This document shows, piece by piece, positions 41,687 to 49,599 of a DNA stretch of 49,599 nt. The notes under the pieces were generated by a model, which saw nothing but the letters and a program-made list of their open reading frames with translations, was not told the origin of the DNA and did not search any database. The DNA is from Crocosphaera sp. (GTDB taxonomy: Bacteria > Cyanobacteriota > Cyanobacteriia > Cyanobacteriales > Microcystaceae): the NCBI RefSeq assembly GCF_030064895.1, contig NZ_JASJEB010000115.1, positions 1 through 49,599 on the forward strand. Reading direction: 5' to 3'. Numbering within the stretch: position 1 is the first letter of the stretch; the number at the start of each line of letters is the position of its first letter. Position numbers and translations under genes: made by a program.

Positions 41687-43432
41687 TTAAATGGCGGATG
41701 GTTTTTTTCTATGAATTTTAACACGCTTTTTAAGTGCATCTTCGGCTGCTTTTTGGGCTTTAAGTTTAGCTTGTTCTTCTTTATCTATTACAGGAAGTTT
41801 CAAAAGAACTCCAGCAAACAACCAAAAATAAACACAGACTGGATCTGTATCCAGAGGATACCAGTAAGGAAAATAACTAATGATTAATAGAAATACCCAA
41901 AAACCAGAGGCAAAGCTTTTTAGACATTCATCTTTTAAACCACGGTATTCTTTGAAGGTTAAAAAACATAAATGACTGACAAAAATCATAAAAGCTATCA
42001 AACCAACAGGACCAATTTCAAAGAAAAGTTTAGGATGATAAGTTTCTACGAGAGAAACTTTTCCAAATATTCGGGTTGAGTTGGTAGCTGAACCTAAGCC
42101 ATGTCCTAAAATACCTCGTTGAGTTCTGAATGCAAAATCAAATTGTTCTTGAATGAATAGGTAAGGGGGAGAGGCATTCCATCGCCCGACAAAACTATCA
42201 ATTCGCTCTTGAATAAAGTCAGGATTGAAAAAAGAAAATCCTAGAAATAAGACCACAGATAAACCGACAGCAATGGGAATAAATCGTTTAAAATCAGCAA
42301 TTTTTCCAGTTAAAACTAGCATAATAATTAGCACAGCTGGAACCACAGCTAAGGCCAATCTTTGACCACAAATAACAGCATTAATAAAGACCATGGCCAT
42401 GCCAACCAAACCACAATTTCTCCAAAAGAATGCAGTATCACTAAAAGCAACCGAAAAACAAATAGCAGCATTTGCCACTAAAAACCACCCCCAGTGCCAA
42501 GGAGAAACAAAAGTTCCAGGCATACGTATTTGCCCCTGACTTGGAGAGTATAAAGCAGCACCTCCAACTAAACATTTTGCGTCTAGGTTTGGTTTAAACA
42601 ATTGTGATCCGCCTAAATGATTTGTGCCTTGACATCTTCCAGTTTTAAACATCCAAAATTGTATCAGTGCCAAGCCACAACAAATAATTGCCAACAACAC
42701 TAATAAACGGCCTAGAAACAATAACTGTTTTTTATCTTTGACTAAGTAATAACCACAAAAAATTAGAGGGATGTAACCAGCTAAAACTTTTAACCCTAAA
42801 AGTCCTTGGGCAAAGGGAATTGACTCTTTACAAGGGGTTACAATGACTCTTCCCTGCGCATTTAAAATAGGTTCTCCATTAGCATCACGCAATAATCTGT
42901 CGAACTCGGGAAGAGAATCACAAGTGGGTAAAAATTGCTTGAATCCATTAACTAAAAATAAAGTTAATAAGGCACAAGTAATTAGTAGTATCAAGGTAGT
43001 CAGAAGTGGTTTATAGACAATAATGCTTTGTCGTTTGCTTCTACAATACTGCATCAAACCCAAAAGTCCAGGAATATAAAAAGCATCTTTAGAAAGCTGG
43101 AATAGGGCATTACCACCACCAATCCAATAGGTTACAGTCCCACTAAATGGCATATAAATTAGAAAAGCCCACAAAGCTGTGCGGGGGTAATTGTAACACA
43201 TTACAAACAAAGGAATTAGTAACCCCACAGCGCCACCAATTTTAGGACTTACAGTAAAAGTCAGGGGAACACCAACAAGAATGGCAAAGAATAGGGAAAA
43301 GCCAATTAACCCCATTAGTTTTCTTCGACTTTCTCTAGCTTTACGTTTTTGTGCGAGTTTATCTTTGATGTCAACAGATGAATTATCTGGTTTCCGTTTT
43401 CTTGATTGTCTTTTTCTTAGAGAACGCGTCAT
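41687..43432 (-). CDS. O-antigen ligase/polymerase-like membrane protein (Wzy/WaaL type)
   Basis: Polytopic protein of 581 residues with about ten to twelve predicted helices and a large loop between residues about 270 and 330 (GRCQGTNHLGGSQLFKPN). Near the C-terminus, RTQRGILGHGLGSATNS and HPKLFFEIGPVGLIAFMIF match the O-antigen ligase family (Wzy_C). It starts with a very basic tail (RSLRKRQSRKRK). It probably polymerises or ligates the saccharide made by the downstream glycosyltransferases. First gene of the operon. Confidence 0.83.
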   Translation of the reverse strand: MTRSLRKRQSRKRKPDNSSVDIKDKLAQKRKARESRRKLMGLIGFSLFFAILVGVPLTFTVSPKIGGAVGLLIPLFVMCYNYPRTALWAFLIYMPFSGTVTYWIGGGNALFQLSKDAFYIPGLLGLMQYCRSKRQSIIVYKPLLTTLILLITCALLTLFLVNGFKQFLPTCDSLPEFDRLLRDANGEPILNAQGRVIVTPCKESIPFAQGLLGLKVLAGYIPLIFCGYYLVKDKKQLLFLGRLLVLLAIICCGLALIQFWMFKTGRCQGTNHLGGSQLFKPNLDAKCLVGGAALYSPSQGQIRMPGTFVSPWHWGWFLVANAAICFSVAFSDTAFFWRNCGLVGMAMVFINAVICGQRLALAVVPAVLIIMLVLTGKIADFKRFIPIAVGLSVVLFLGFSFFNPDFIQERIDSFVGRWNASPPYLFIQEQFDFAFRTQRGILGHGLGSATNSTRIFGKVSLVETYHPKLFFEIGPVGLIAFMIFVSHLCFLTFKEYRGLKDECLKSFASGFWVFLLIISYFPYWYPLDTDPVCVYFWLFAGVLLKLPVIDKEEQAKLKAQKAAEDALKKRVKIHRKKPSAI

Positions 43433-43593
43433 TAGATATGCAAAAGTTTCGACTGTCTTTATAAATTATACCCACTTATTTTAAAAATTCTTCTCTTTTT
43501 TCTGAGGATTTGAGATCACCTTATTTCGCGTCGAAGGATTACACTGATCTTATGATATGATGGTTAATTCTAAAGAGATTAAATTTTCTTGTT

Positions 43594-45393
43594 ATGTCTA
43601 TTTCACCCATTATTTTAACCTTAATTATTGTAGTATTAGCTTTAATTAGCTTTGTTTGTGAATTTTTTCCTGTGGATACTACAGCGATTGGCATTACAGT
43701 TTTATTGATATTATGTAAATTAGTTACCCCAGAAGAGGGAATTTCTGGATTTAGTAATTCAGCGACCATCACAGTGATGGCTATGTTTATTTTAAGTGCA
43801 GGAATTACAAGAACAGGGGGCTTACAAATTGTTAGAGATTTACTGTTTCAATTGGGGGGAAAAAGTTTAAAAAAGCAAATTGCGGCTCTGGGTATTATCG
43901 TGGGATTTATCAGTGCTTTTATTAATAATACTGCTGTTGTTGCTGTCTTTTTACCTATCATAGAAGGTTGGGGTAAAAAGCGTCAAATATCTTTATCTAA
44001 ATTACTAATTCCACTTTCTTATACGGCAATTTTAGGGGGAGTTCTTACTATTATTGGAACTTCTACTAATATTTTAGCTAGTGGTTTATCAGAAAAATTA
44101 GGTTATGGGGAATTTAGTATTTTTTTGATAACACCCATTGGCATTCCTGTATTTTTTATTGGCTTAATTTATTTAACTTTTATTGCTCCGAAAATTTTAC
44201 CCGATCGCAAATCTGTTAATAACAATGGTTTGGATGTTGATTATGAAATGAAAGACTATGTGAGTGAGATTATTATTACTCCTCGTTCTAGTTTAATTGG
44301 ACAAACTTTAAGAAAAAGTGGCATACAAAGAAAATTTGATGTTGATGTTCTAGAAATCATCCATAATGATATTCATTTTCCTCAACCTTTAGCCGATAAA
44401 ATTTTATCTTTGGGCGATATTTTATTAGTAAGAGGAAGAAAAGAAGATTTATTACAAATTAGAGATGAAAGGGGGGTGGATATTTTGGCAGATGTACAAT
44501 TTGATCAAGAAAAAATTGAAGAAGAACTAACTTTTGGAGAGGATAAAGTAGCTGAAGTTTTGATATTATCTAATTCTCGTTTAATTGGTTCTACTCTCAA
44601 AGATTTACGCTTTAGACAAAGATATAATGCGACAGTTATTGCTATTCGTCGAGGGGAAGAATTATTACGAGAAAGACTGGGAAAAGTACGCTTAAAATTT
44701 GGTGATTTATTGTTAGTACAAGGACCAAGAGAAAGCTTTATTGGATTACAAACAACCAGGGAATTATTGGTATTAGAAGAAAGAGACGTTGAAACTTTAA
44801 GACAAAATAAATCTTATATTGCGATCGCTATTGTTTTGGGGGTTGTTATTCTAGCTGCTTTGAAAATTTTACCTATTTTGGTCAGTAGTTTAGTGGGGGT
44901 AATGTTGATGATATTTACAGGATGTTTAAAACCAGGAGAAATTTATGGAGCAGTCCGTTGGGATATTATTTTTCTTTTAGCAGGATTAATTCCTTTAGGT
45001 ATTGCTATGGATACATCAGGAACTAATCAATTAATTGCTGAGTATATTGTCAATTTAGCTTCTTATTTACCTAACTATTTAGTTCTAGTTATTTTCTATT
45101 TGTTGACAGCTTTATTAACTGAAATTATCTCTAATAATGCTGCTGTTTTATTGATGTTACCTGTAGCTGCTGAAGTTGCTAAAAATCTCAATCTTAATCC
45201 TATCGCTTTCATATTAGCGGTTATGTTTGCTGCTTCCAACAGTTATATAACCCCCATTGGTTATCAAACAAATACAATGGTTTATGGACCAGGAGGTTAT
45301 CGCTTTTTAGACTTTACCCGTGTAGGACTTCCCCTAACCCTAATGTTTACTTTTATTGTTCCTTTATTAATTATTATTGTTTACGGACTGTGA
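43594..45393 (+). CDS. SLC13-family permease with two RCK_C (TrkA-C) domains
   Basis: Anion/sodium symporter-type protein of 599 residues. The first membrane block (1-205) includes AFINNTAVVAVFLPII and GTSTNILASG. Two TrkA_C domains follow (about 215-295 and 300-385; SLIGQTLRKSGIQRKFDVDV and RLIGSTLKDLRFRQRYNATV). A second membrane block (about 405-599) repeats the SNNAAVLLMLP and SNSYITPIGYQTN motifs. Such proteins carry sulfate, dicarboxylates or similar ions; the substrate is open. Confidence 0.88.
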   Translation: MSISPIILTLIIVVLALISFVCEFFPVDTTAIGITVLLILCKLVTPEEGISGFSNSATITVMAMFILSAGITRTGGLQIVRDLLFQLGGKSLKKQIAALGIIVGFISAFINNTAVVAVFLPIIEGWGKKRQISLSKLLIPLSYTAILGGVLTIIGTSTNILASGLSEKLGYGEFSIFLITPIGIPVFFIGLIYLTFIAPKILPDRKSVNNNGLDVDYEMKDYVSEIIITPRSSLIGQTLRKSGIQRKFDVDVLEIIHNDIHFPQPLADKILSLGDILLVRGRKEDLLQIRDERGVDILADVQFDQEKIEEELTFGEDKVAEVLILSNSRLIGSTLKDLRFRQRYNATVIAIRRGEELLRERLGKVRLKFGDLLLVQGPRESFIGLQTTRELLVLEERDVETLRQNKSYIAIAIVLGVVILAALKILPILVSSLVGVMLMIFTGCLKPGEIYGAVRWDIIFLLAGLIPLGIAMDTSGTNQLIAEYIVNLASYLPNYLVLVIFYLLTALLTEIISNNAAVLLMLPVAAEVAKNLNLNPIAFILAVMFAASNSYITPIGYQTNTMVYGPGGYRFLDFTRVGLPLTLMFTFIVPLLIIIVYGL

Positions 45394-45412
45394 GTTAATT
45401 TATAACCATTTG

Positions 45413-45512
45413 GTATTCAGCTAAGAGATAAAAAAGCAGCATTTGTATAATTCCAGTTACTTTCTAGAAACATATAAAATAAGCTAATATCTAATACCTG
45501 ATAGCTGAATAC
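45413..45512. repeat. Inverted repeat between the permease and the small exported gene
   Basis: Perfect 11-bp arms GTATTCAGCTA (45413-45423) and TAGCTGAATAC (45502-45512), 78 bases apart. It lies between convergent genes and could be either a remnant mobile element or part of a long-range transcript structure. Confidence 0.55.
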
Positions 45513-45522
45513 TGACATGAAT

Positions 45523-45888
45523 TTACCTATAATAACGATAGTATTGGGAATTAGGAACAACATGACGATTACGACCACGACCACGACCACGACCACGATA
45601 ACTTTGGTAGGGATTATAGTTATTATAGTAACCGCAATTGTAACAAGAACCCCGTTGATTTCTTTGAATGACAACTCTTTCTCGGAAGGGATAATTTCCC
45701 CTACCTCTATAATAAGAATTACCTCGAGAATAATTATTGCCTATTCTTCTATTTGGGGCAGTAATTGTGCGATGAATTCCAGGACTAGGACTGACACGCG
45801 TTCGGCGAGGATAAGCTAAGGTTTCTGTAGCTAAAACACCTAAAGATAGAGTAATTCCTAGAAATAAACTTAATGATTTATTGATCAT
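45523..45888 (-). CDS. Small exported Arg/Tyr/Gly-rich protein
   Basis: 121 residues: a signal peptide (MINKSLSLFLGITLSLGVLA, cleaved near ETLA-Y) and a mature part rich in Arg, Tyr, Asn and Gly, with CYNCGYY and the hexamer-encoded RGRGRGRGRN. The frame opens earlier at a TTG (45903), but ATG 45888 fits the signal peptide better. Strongly basic and probably disordered in the envelope. No family is recognised. The DNA carries CGACCA hexamer repeats at 45571-45598. Confidence 0.65.
   Translation of the reverse strand: MINKSLSLFLGITLSLGVLATETLAYPRRTRVSPSPGIHRTITAPNRRIGNNYSRGNSYYRGRGNYPFRERVVIQRNQRGSCYNCGYYNNYNPYQSYRGRGRGRGRNRHVVPNSQYYRYYR
45571..45598. repeat. CGACCA hexamer repeats
   Basis: Four to five tandem copies of CGACCA in the coding region of the small exported protein, encoding Arg-Gly pairs on the minus strand. 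A candidate length-variable tract that would keep the frame. Confidence 0.65.
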
Positions 45889-45993
45889 TGGTCTTGGCCT
45901 CAACTCTAATGAGAGAATCTTAATTTTTTTCCTAGATTCTTCTATCTCTATTTTACACCTTTTATTGCTAGGAGTTAAGAAAAAATTTACTCC

Positions 45994-46023
45994 TATAGCA
46001 ATCAGGTTTCAGTTGTGAGAAAA
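45994..46023. repeat. Second copy of the 30-base MITE terminus
   Basis: Matches 22247-22276 at 29 of 30 bases (begins TATAGCAATCAGGTTTCAGT and ends GAGAAAA). The other end and centre of the element are not found here, so this is a solo terminus or remnant upstream of cimA. Confidence 0.65.
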
Positions 46024-46168
46024 CCAGAAGGAGGATAAAACGAGTAACTTGTTCAATTATTTTAACCTATCTATAGAAATAATTAATCAGCCCGATCGCT
46101 TATCATGAGGTAATCTAGAAAATAGGACAAACTATCTTTCAACTATTTCATCAAACCAAAGTAATTCT

Positions 46169-47797
46169 ATGGGGACTGATAAGCGCATTTGGCTATACGA
46201 TACCACCCTCAGAGATGGGGCCCAACGGGAAGGAATATCCTTATCCTTAGAAGATAAACTGAAAATTGCCCGTCAACTGGATAAAATGGGTATTCCCTTC
46301 ATTGAAGGGGGTTGGCCAGGTGCAAACCCCAAAGATGTGCAGTTTTTCTGGAAATTACAAGAAGAACCTCTTACACAAGCAGAAGTTGTGGCCTTTTGTT
46401 CCACCCGTCGCCCCAATAAACTAGCAGCAGAAGACCCCCTCTTAAAAGCGATTTTAGCCGCCGGAACCCGTTGGGTGACCATTTTTGGTAAATCTTGGGA
46501 TTTGCACGTCACAGAAGGGCTTAAAACCACCCTAGAAGAAAATTTAAACATGATTGCCGATACCATTGAATATCTCCGCAGTCAGGGACGGCGTGTAATT
46601 TACGATGCAGAACATTGGTTTGATGGTTATCTGAATAACCCTGAATATGCCCTAAAAACACTAAAAACCGCCAAAGAAGCCGGTGCAGAATGGTTAGTGT
46701 TATGCGACACCAACGGGGGAACCTTACCCCACGATGTCACCCGTATTGTTAAAGATGTGGTGGTGGCCTTAGACATTCAACCCGACAATGATAGCCCCCA
46801 GTTAGGCATTCATACTCATAATGATTCAGGAACCGCCGTAGCCAACGGGTTAGCCGGTGTGGTAGAAGGGGTGAGAATGATCCAGGGAACCATCAACGGT
46901 TACGGAGAAAGGTGTGGTAATGCTAACTTATGCACTTTAATTCCTAATTTACAGTTAAAAATGGGTTATCACTGTTTAGCAGAAACCGAGTTAACCCAAC
47001 TGACAAAAACGAGCCGTTTGATCAGCGAAATGGTTAATTTAGCCCCGAATGATCACGCGCCTTTTGTGGGACGTTCTGCCTTTGCCCATAAGGGAGGTAT
47101 TCATGTGTCTGCGGTGCAGAAAAATCCTTTAACTTATGAACATATTAAACCAGAAAATATTGGCAATGAAAGGCGCATTGTTATCTCAGAAATGGCGGGT
47201 TTAAGTAATGTTTTATCTAAGGCCAAAACCTTCGGGATTGAGTTAAAGAAAGAAGATCCTGCTTGTCGGGAAATTTTGGCAAAAATTAAAGAATTAGAAC
47301 ACAAAGGCTATCAATTTGAAGTAGCAGAAGCGAGTTTTGAGCTATTAATGCGTCAAGCTTTAGGGCAAACAAAAAGCTTTTTTCAGTTACAAGGATTTCA
47401 AGTTCATTGTGATATGTTATATGGGGAAGGAATGCCTTACAGTAATGCTTTAGCTACTATTAAAGTAACGGTTAATGGGGAAGATAGATTAGAAGTAGCA
47501 GAAGGTAACGGGCCTGTTTCCGCTTTAGATAGTGCATTACGCAAAGCTTTAGTTAATTTTTACCCGGAAATTGCAAAATTTCATCTCACTGATTATAAGG
47601 TTAGAATTTTAGATGGAGGTGCCGGAACTTCAGCTAATACTCGGGTTTTAATTGAGTCTAGTAATGGTAATGAACGCTGGACAACTGTTGGGGTTTCTCC
47701 TAACATTTTAGAAGCTTCTTATCAAGCAGTGGTAGAAGGTATTGAATACGGTTTATTGTTAAAATCTAATGTTAAAAACATAGTTAATTCACTGTGA
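46169..47797 (+). CDS. cimA: Citramalate synthase (CimA type)
   Basis: Condenses acetyl-CoA and pyruvate to citramalate, feeding a threonine-independent isoleucine route known in Cyanothece. The DRE-TIM barrel begins WLYDTTLRDGAQREG with the metal-binding Asp; GIHTHNDSGTAVANGL and GYGERCGNANL supply the His ligands and the conserved cysteine. The C-terminal regulatory LeuA-dimer-type domain (about 395-535) has VHCDMLYGEGMPYSN. The 542-residue length matches the CimA subtype and not LeuA. It is the most GC-rich gene on the right side. Confidence 0.93.
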   Translation: MGTDKRIWLYDTTLRDGAQREGISLSLEDKLKIARQLDKMGIPFIEGGWPGANPKDVQFFWKLQEEPLTQAEVVAFCSTRRPNKLAAEDPLLKAILAAGTRWVTIFGKSWDLHVTEGLKTTLEENLNMIADTIEYLRSQGRRVIYDAEHWFDGYLNNPEYALKTLKTAKEAGAEWLVLCDTNGGTLPHDVTRIVKDVVVALDIQPDNDSPQLGIHTHNDSGTAVANGLAGVVEGVRMIQGTINGYGERCGNANLCTLIPNLQLKMGYHCLAETELTQLTKTSRLISEMVNLAPNDHAPFVGRSAFAHKGGIHVSAVQKNPLTYEHIKPENIGNERRIVISEMAGLSNVLSKAKTFGIELKKEDPACREILAKIKELEHKGYQFEVAEASFELLMRQALGQTKSFFQLQGFQVHCDMLYGEGMPYSNALATIKVTVNGEDRLEVAEGNGPVSALDSALRKALVNFYPEIAKFHLTDYKVRILDGGAGTSANTRVLIESSNGNERWTTVGVSPNILEASYQAVVEGIEYGLLLKSNVKNIVNSL

Positions 47798-47861
47798 ATA
47801 AAAACATAGATAATATTCTCGATTCAATGGTTCTGATAGCAACATATATCGCTTATGAAAC

Positions 47862-49599
47862 ATGAATGATCCTATTGATGAGTTAAGAGAAATCGCTCAA
47901 AAATATCAACTACAAGAACCTGAATTTCAGTATCAATGGAAGGAGGGTAAATGGCAGTGTACTTGTGTTATTATTTTTGAAGAGACTATAATAACAAAAA
48001 CCAAACTTGGACAAAAGAAAAATGAAGCCAGAAGAAAAGCAGTAAATTCTGTTTTACCTATTATTAGGAAACTTGTAACAATAGAAGAAGTTAATCAATC
48101 TGACTCATTACAGTCTAGAATCAAACAATGGTTCAAAGATTTTAGGCGAGATTGGAATCAAAAATCTAATATTGAAAATGCTGAAGCTATTGTCAATATA
48201 TTCGTTGGATTCATCGCACTAATCACAGCGATAAATGCGGCTAGTGTATATATTGATTCCCAAAGCAGACAAGATGAAATTGCCACAAGAAGAGATTTAT
48301 CAACTTATAAAGATTATGGGGAATATTTGACAACTTATCATGAGATTATTCAACCTAATATCAGTCAATTTTTGAATGATTTTGAGATTAACTATATTAG
48401 AATACCAGGTACAGAACATTCACCACAAAAAATTATTAGGTTAGGGAATATTAATGGAGAAAAAGAAGCAATTAAAATCAAAGAAAGTGAAAAAAATAAA
48501 TCAACTGAATTAAAAATATCTGAGGTAAAAAAATTGTCTATTGAAGAACAAATAAACATAATTAATAGCCAACTTAAGAAAGAATGTCAGGACACAAAGG
48601 AGCAAAAAAAATTTTGTTTTAAGATTATTCACAATAGTCTATCTAGCTCAATAGAACTTAAATATTATAATAATATTGAAAATGAAATTGATGAGAAGCA
48701 AATGGCTAAAATTGTTACGATTCATTTTGTAAATGATGAAGAACAATGTCAAAAACTACAAAAACCTATTCAAACACCTATTCAAACACAGGAAACTCAG
48801 TGTTTTCTTTTATATAAGGAAGCTGACAATTGTTTCTATGATGAACAAACAGGAGGTTATAGAAATAATGAGCAAAGAATAAAGATGATGAGGAAAATGA
48901 TAAATAAACCAAAAAATAAAGAAGGTTTATATCAATACGAAAGCTGTAAAATACCAAAAAGCAAAGAAGTGAAAACAGAAATAGATCGAATAGAAAAAAC
49001 TCAGAAAAGATACACTAATGCTTGTAAAGCACTCTTACCATATACAAAAACCAGAACTGGAATCGAAGTTTTTTATTCAGATATATTTCAAGATTATAGA
49101 GCAATTCATCTGTTTTATGAATCTTTAGGTTTGGGAATTAAAAATGATTTGATCCAATTTGATACAATTTTTAGTTTATTTACTTATCCTGCACTTTGGG
49201 AAGATGATAAGGTAACAGTTTGGGCTTCTTTTGATCCTTTTTTTGAACTAGAGAATTGTTTAAGAAATAATTGGTTTGAAGAGGATAAACCATTATTAGA
49301 TTTTTCAAGTCACTTTATTCAATTAGGTGCTAATTATCATTATGCTAGAGTTTTTAATAAATATAAAGAACTAAATTGTAGAAGATGGTGGCAATTTTGG
49401 AGATTTTTTATATTGCATGAAGGAGACACAAATAAATGTAGAAACTTACGAGAAAAGATACATTTAATAGAACATTTCGCCTTAAACAAGGGGTCTTCTT
49501 TTGAGTTATATAATGATCCGAGTATCTCGTTTAAAACAAAAAAACTATTGTCATTTATGAAAAAGAATTCTGCTGAAATTATTATTTTATTTTCAGTTA
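47862..49599 (+). CDS. dsRNA-binding-domain membrane protein, partial (3' end missing)
   Basis: Open frame from ATG 47862 to the window edge, at least 579 residues. Residues 1-70 fit a double-stranded-RNA-binding domain: DPIDELREIAQKYQLQEPEF, then KWQCTCVIIFEE and the RNA-contacting GQKKNEARRKAVNSVLPII. A basic linker (about 83-100) precedes one membrane helix (about 105-128, IVNIFVGFIALITAINAASV). The remainder is lysine-rich and cysteine-bearing, with a direct repeat PIQTPIQTQ and a later helical part YRAIHLFYESLGLGIKNDLI resembling DUF4760-type segments. The function is unknown. No good ribosome site is seen; cimA ends 64 bases upstream. Confidence 0.7.
   Translation, partial: MNDPIDELREIAQKYQLQEPEFQYQWKEGKWQCTCVIIFEETIITKTKLGQKKNEARRKAVNSVLPIIRKLVTIEEVNQSDSLQSRIKQWFKDFRRDWNQKSNIENAEAIVNIFVGFIALITAINAASVYIDSQSRQDEIATRRDLSTYKDYGEYLTTYHEIIQPNISQFLNDFEINYIRIPGTEHSPQKIIRLGNINGEKEAIKIKESEKNKSTELKISEVKKLSIEEQINIINSQLKKECQDTKEQKKFCFKIIHNSLSSSIELKYYNNIENEIDEKQMAKIVTIHFVNDEEQCQKLQKPIQTPIQTQETQCFLLYKEADNCFYDEQTGGYRNNEQRIKMMRKMINKPKNKEGLYQYESCKIPKSKEVKTEIDRIEKTQKRYTNACKALLPYTKTRTGIEVFYSDIFQDYRAIHLFYESLGLGIKNDLIQFDTIFSLFTYPALWEDDKVTVWASFDPFFELENCLRNNWFEEDKPLLDFSSHFIQLGANYHYARVFNKYKELNCRRWWQFWRFFILHEGDTNKCRNLREKIHLIEHFALNKGSSFELYNDPSISFKTKKLLSFMKKNSAEIIILFSV

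Noticed and set aside
41666-41887. Plus-strand open frame opposite the end of the polymerase gene
   Set aside because: It is a shadow of the minus-strand membrane protein, with the Phe-rich composition expected from antisense reading.
45517-45819. Plus-strand open frame full of Thr runs opposite the small exported gene
   Set aside because: The Thr-rich stretch is simply the CGACCA hexamer repeat read in another frame; the minus-strand frame has the signal peptide and is the real gene.

Overview
The window is chromosomal DNA of an AT-rich unicellular cyanobacterium. The evidence is the HIP1 octamer GCGATCGC scattered through genes and spacers, a split-intein DnaE C-terminal half, the NDH-1 subunit NdhS, a PedR-like redox regulator, an Sll1377-like glucosyl-diacylglycerol synthase and a CimA-type citramalate synthase. 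The combination is most like the Crocosphaera/Cyanothece group; that placement is inference from gene content, not from a phylogenetic test.

Layout. 1-1460: a lone IS200/IS605-type tnpB element with terminal hairpins. 1.6-6.4 kb: housekeeping genes (rdgB, glnB, birA, YceD/DUF177, aspartoacylase-like, tRNA-Gly, ruvX, deoC). 6.7-9.7 kb: pentapeptide-repeat protein, VOC protein, a NYN-domain RNase-like protein paired with a small membrane protein, and a sulfurtransferase. 9.7-11.8 kb: a partner-switching module (RsbW-like kinase, response regulator-PP2C phosphatase, STAS antagonist). 11.9-16.5 kb: a small membrane protein, rnhB, a PEP-CTERM protein, rluD, a PIN toxin-antitoxin pair and pyrB. 16.6-22.1 kb: a solitary adenine methylase, two exported proteins (DUF6515-like and DUF2092) and an AraC regulator divergent from an NAD(P)-binding protein and a DUF1772 protein. 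22.6-27.8 kb: pedR, a TolB-like lipoprotein, an MscS channel, an AI-2E transporter and dnaE-C. 28-34 kb: RlmL-type methylase, a large membrane NACHT NTPase, a decayed DUF1517 gene and an ADP-ribosylglycohydrolase-like protein. 34.3-38.3 kb: mgdA, a degenerate histidine kinase, a HAS-barrel protein and ndhS. 38.5-43.4 kb: a four-gene exopolysaccharide operon. 43.6-47.8 kb: SLC13 permease, a small exported protein and cimA. The right edge cuts an open gene for a membrane protein that starts with a double-stranded-RNA-binding domain.

The accessory layer has three parts. One is genes with possible defence or stress roles: the NACHT NTPase, the dsRBD-membrane protein, PIN/antitoxin, NYN, the solitary methylase and TnpB. 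The second is a set of short inverted-repeat elements of at least five sequence types; three of them lie against or inside the 3' ends of genes and include or adjoin the stop codon. The third is decay: the DUF1517 remnant and tandem heptamers upstream of dnaE-C.

The best candidates for something undescribed are the dsRBD-TM protein at the right edge and the membrane-embedded NACHT NTPase. Several starts were moved from the longest reading to a better ATG (tnpB, birA, ruvX, rnhB, tolB-like, dnaE-C, the small secreted gene at 45.5 kb). glnB and the RsbW-like gene appear to start with TTG, and the AraC gene with GTG.
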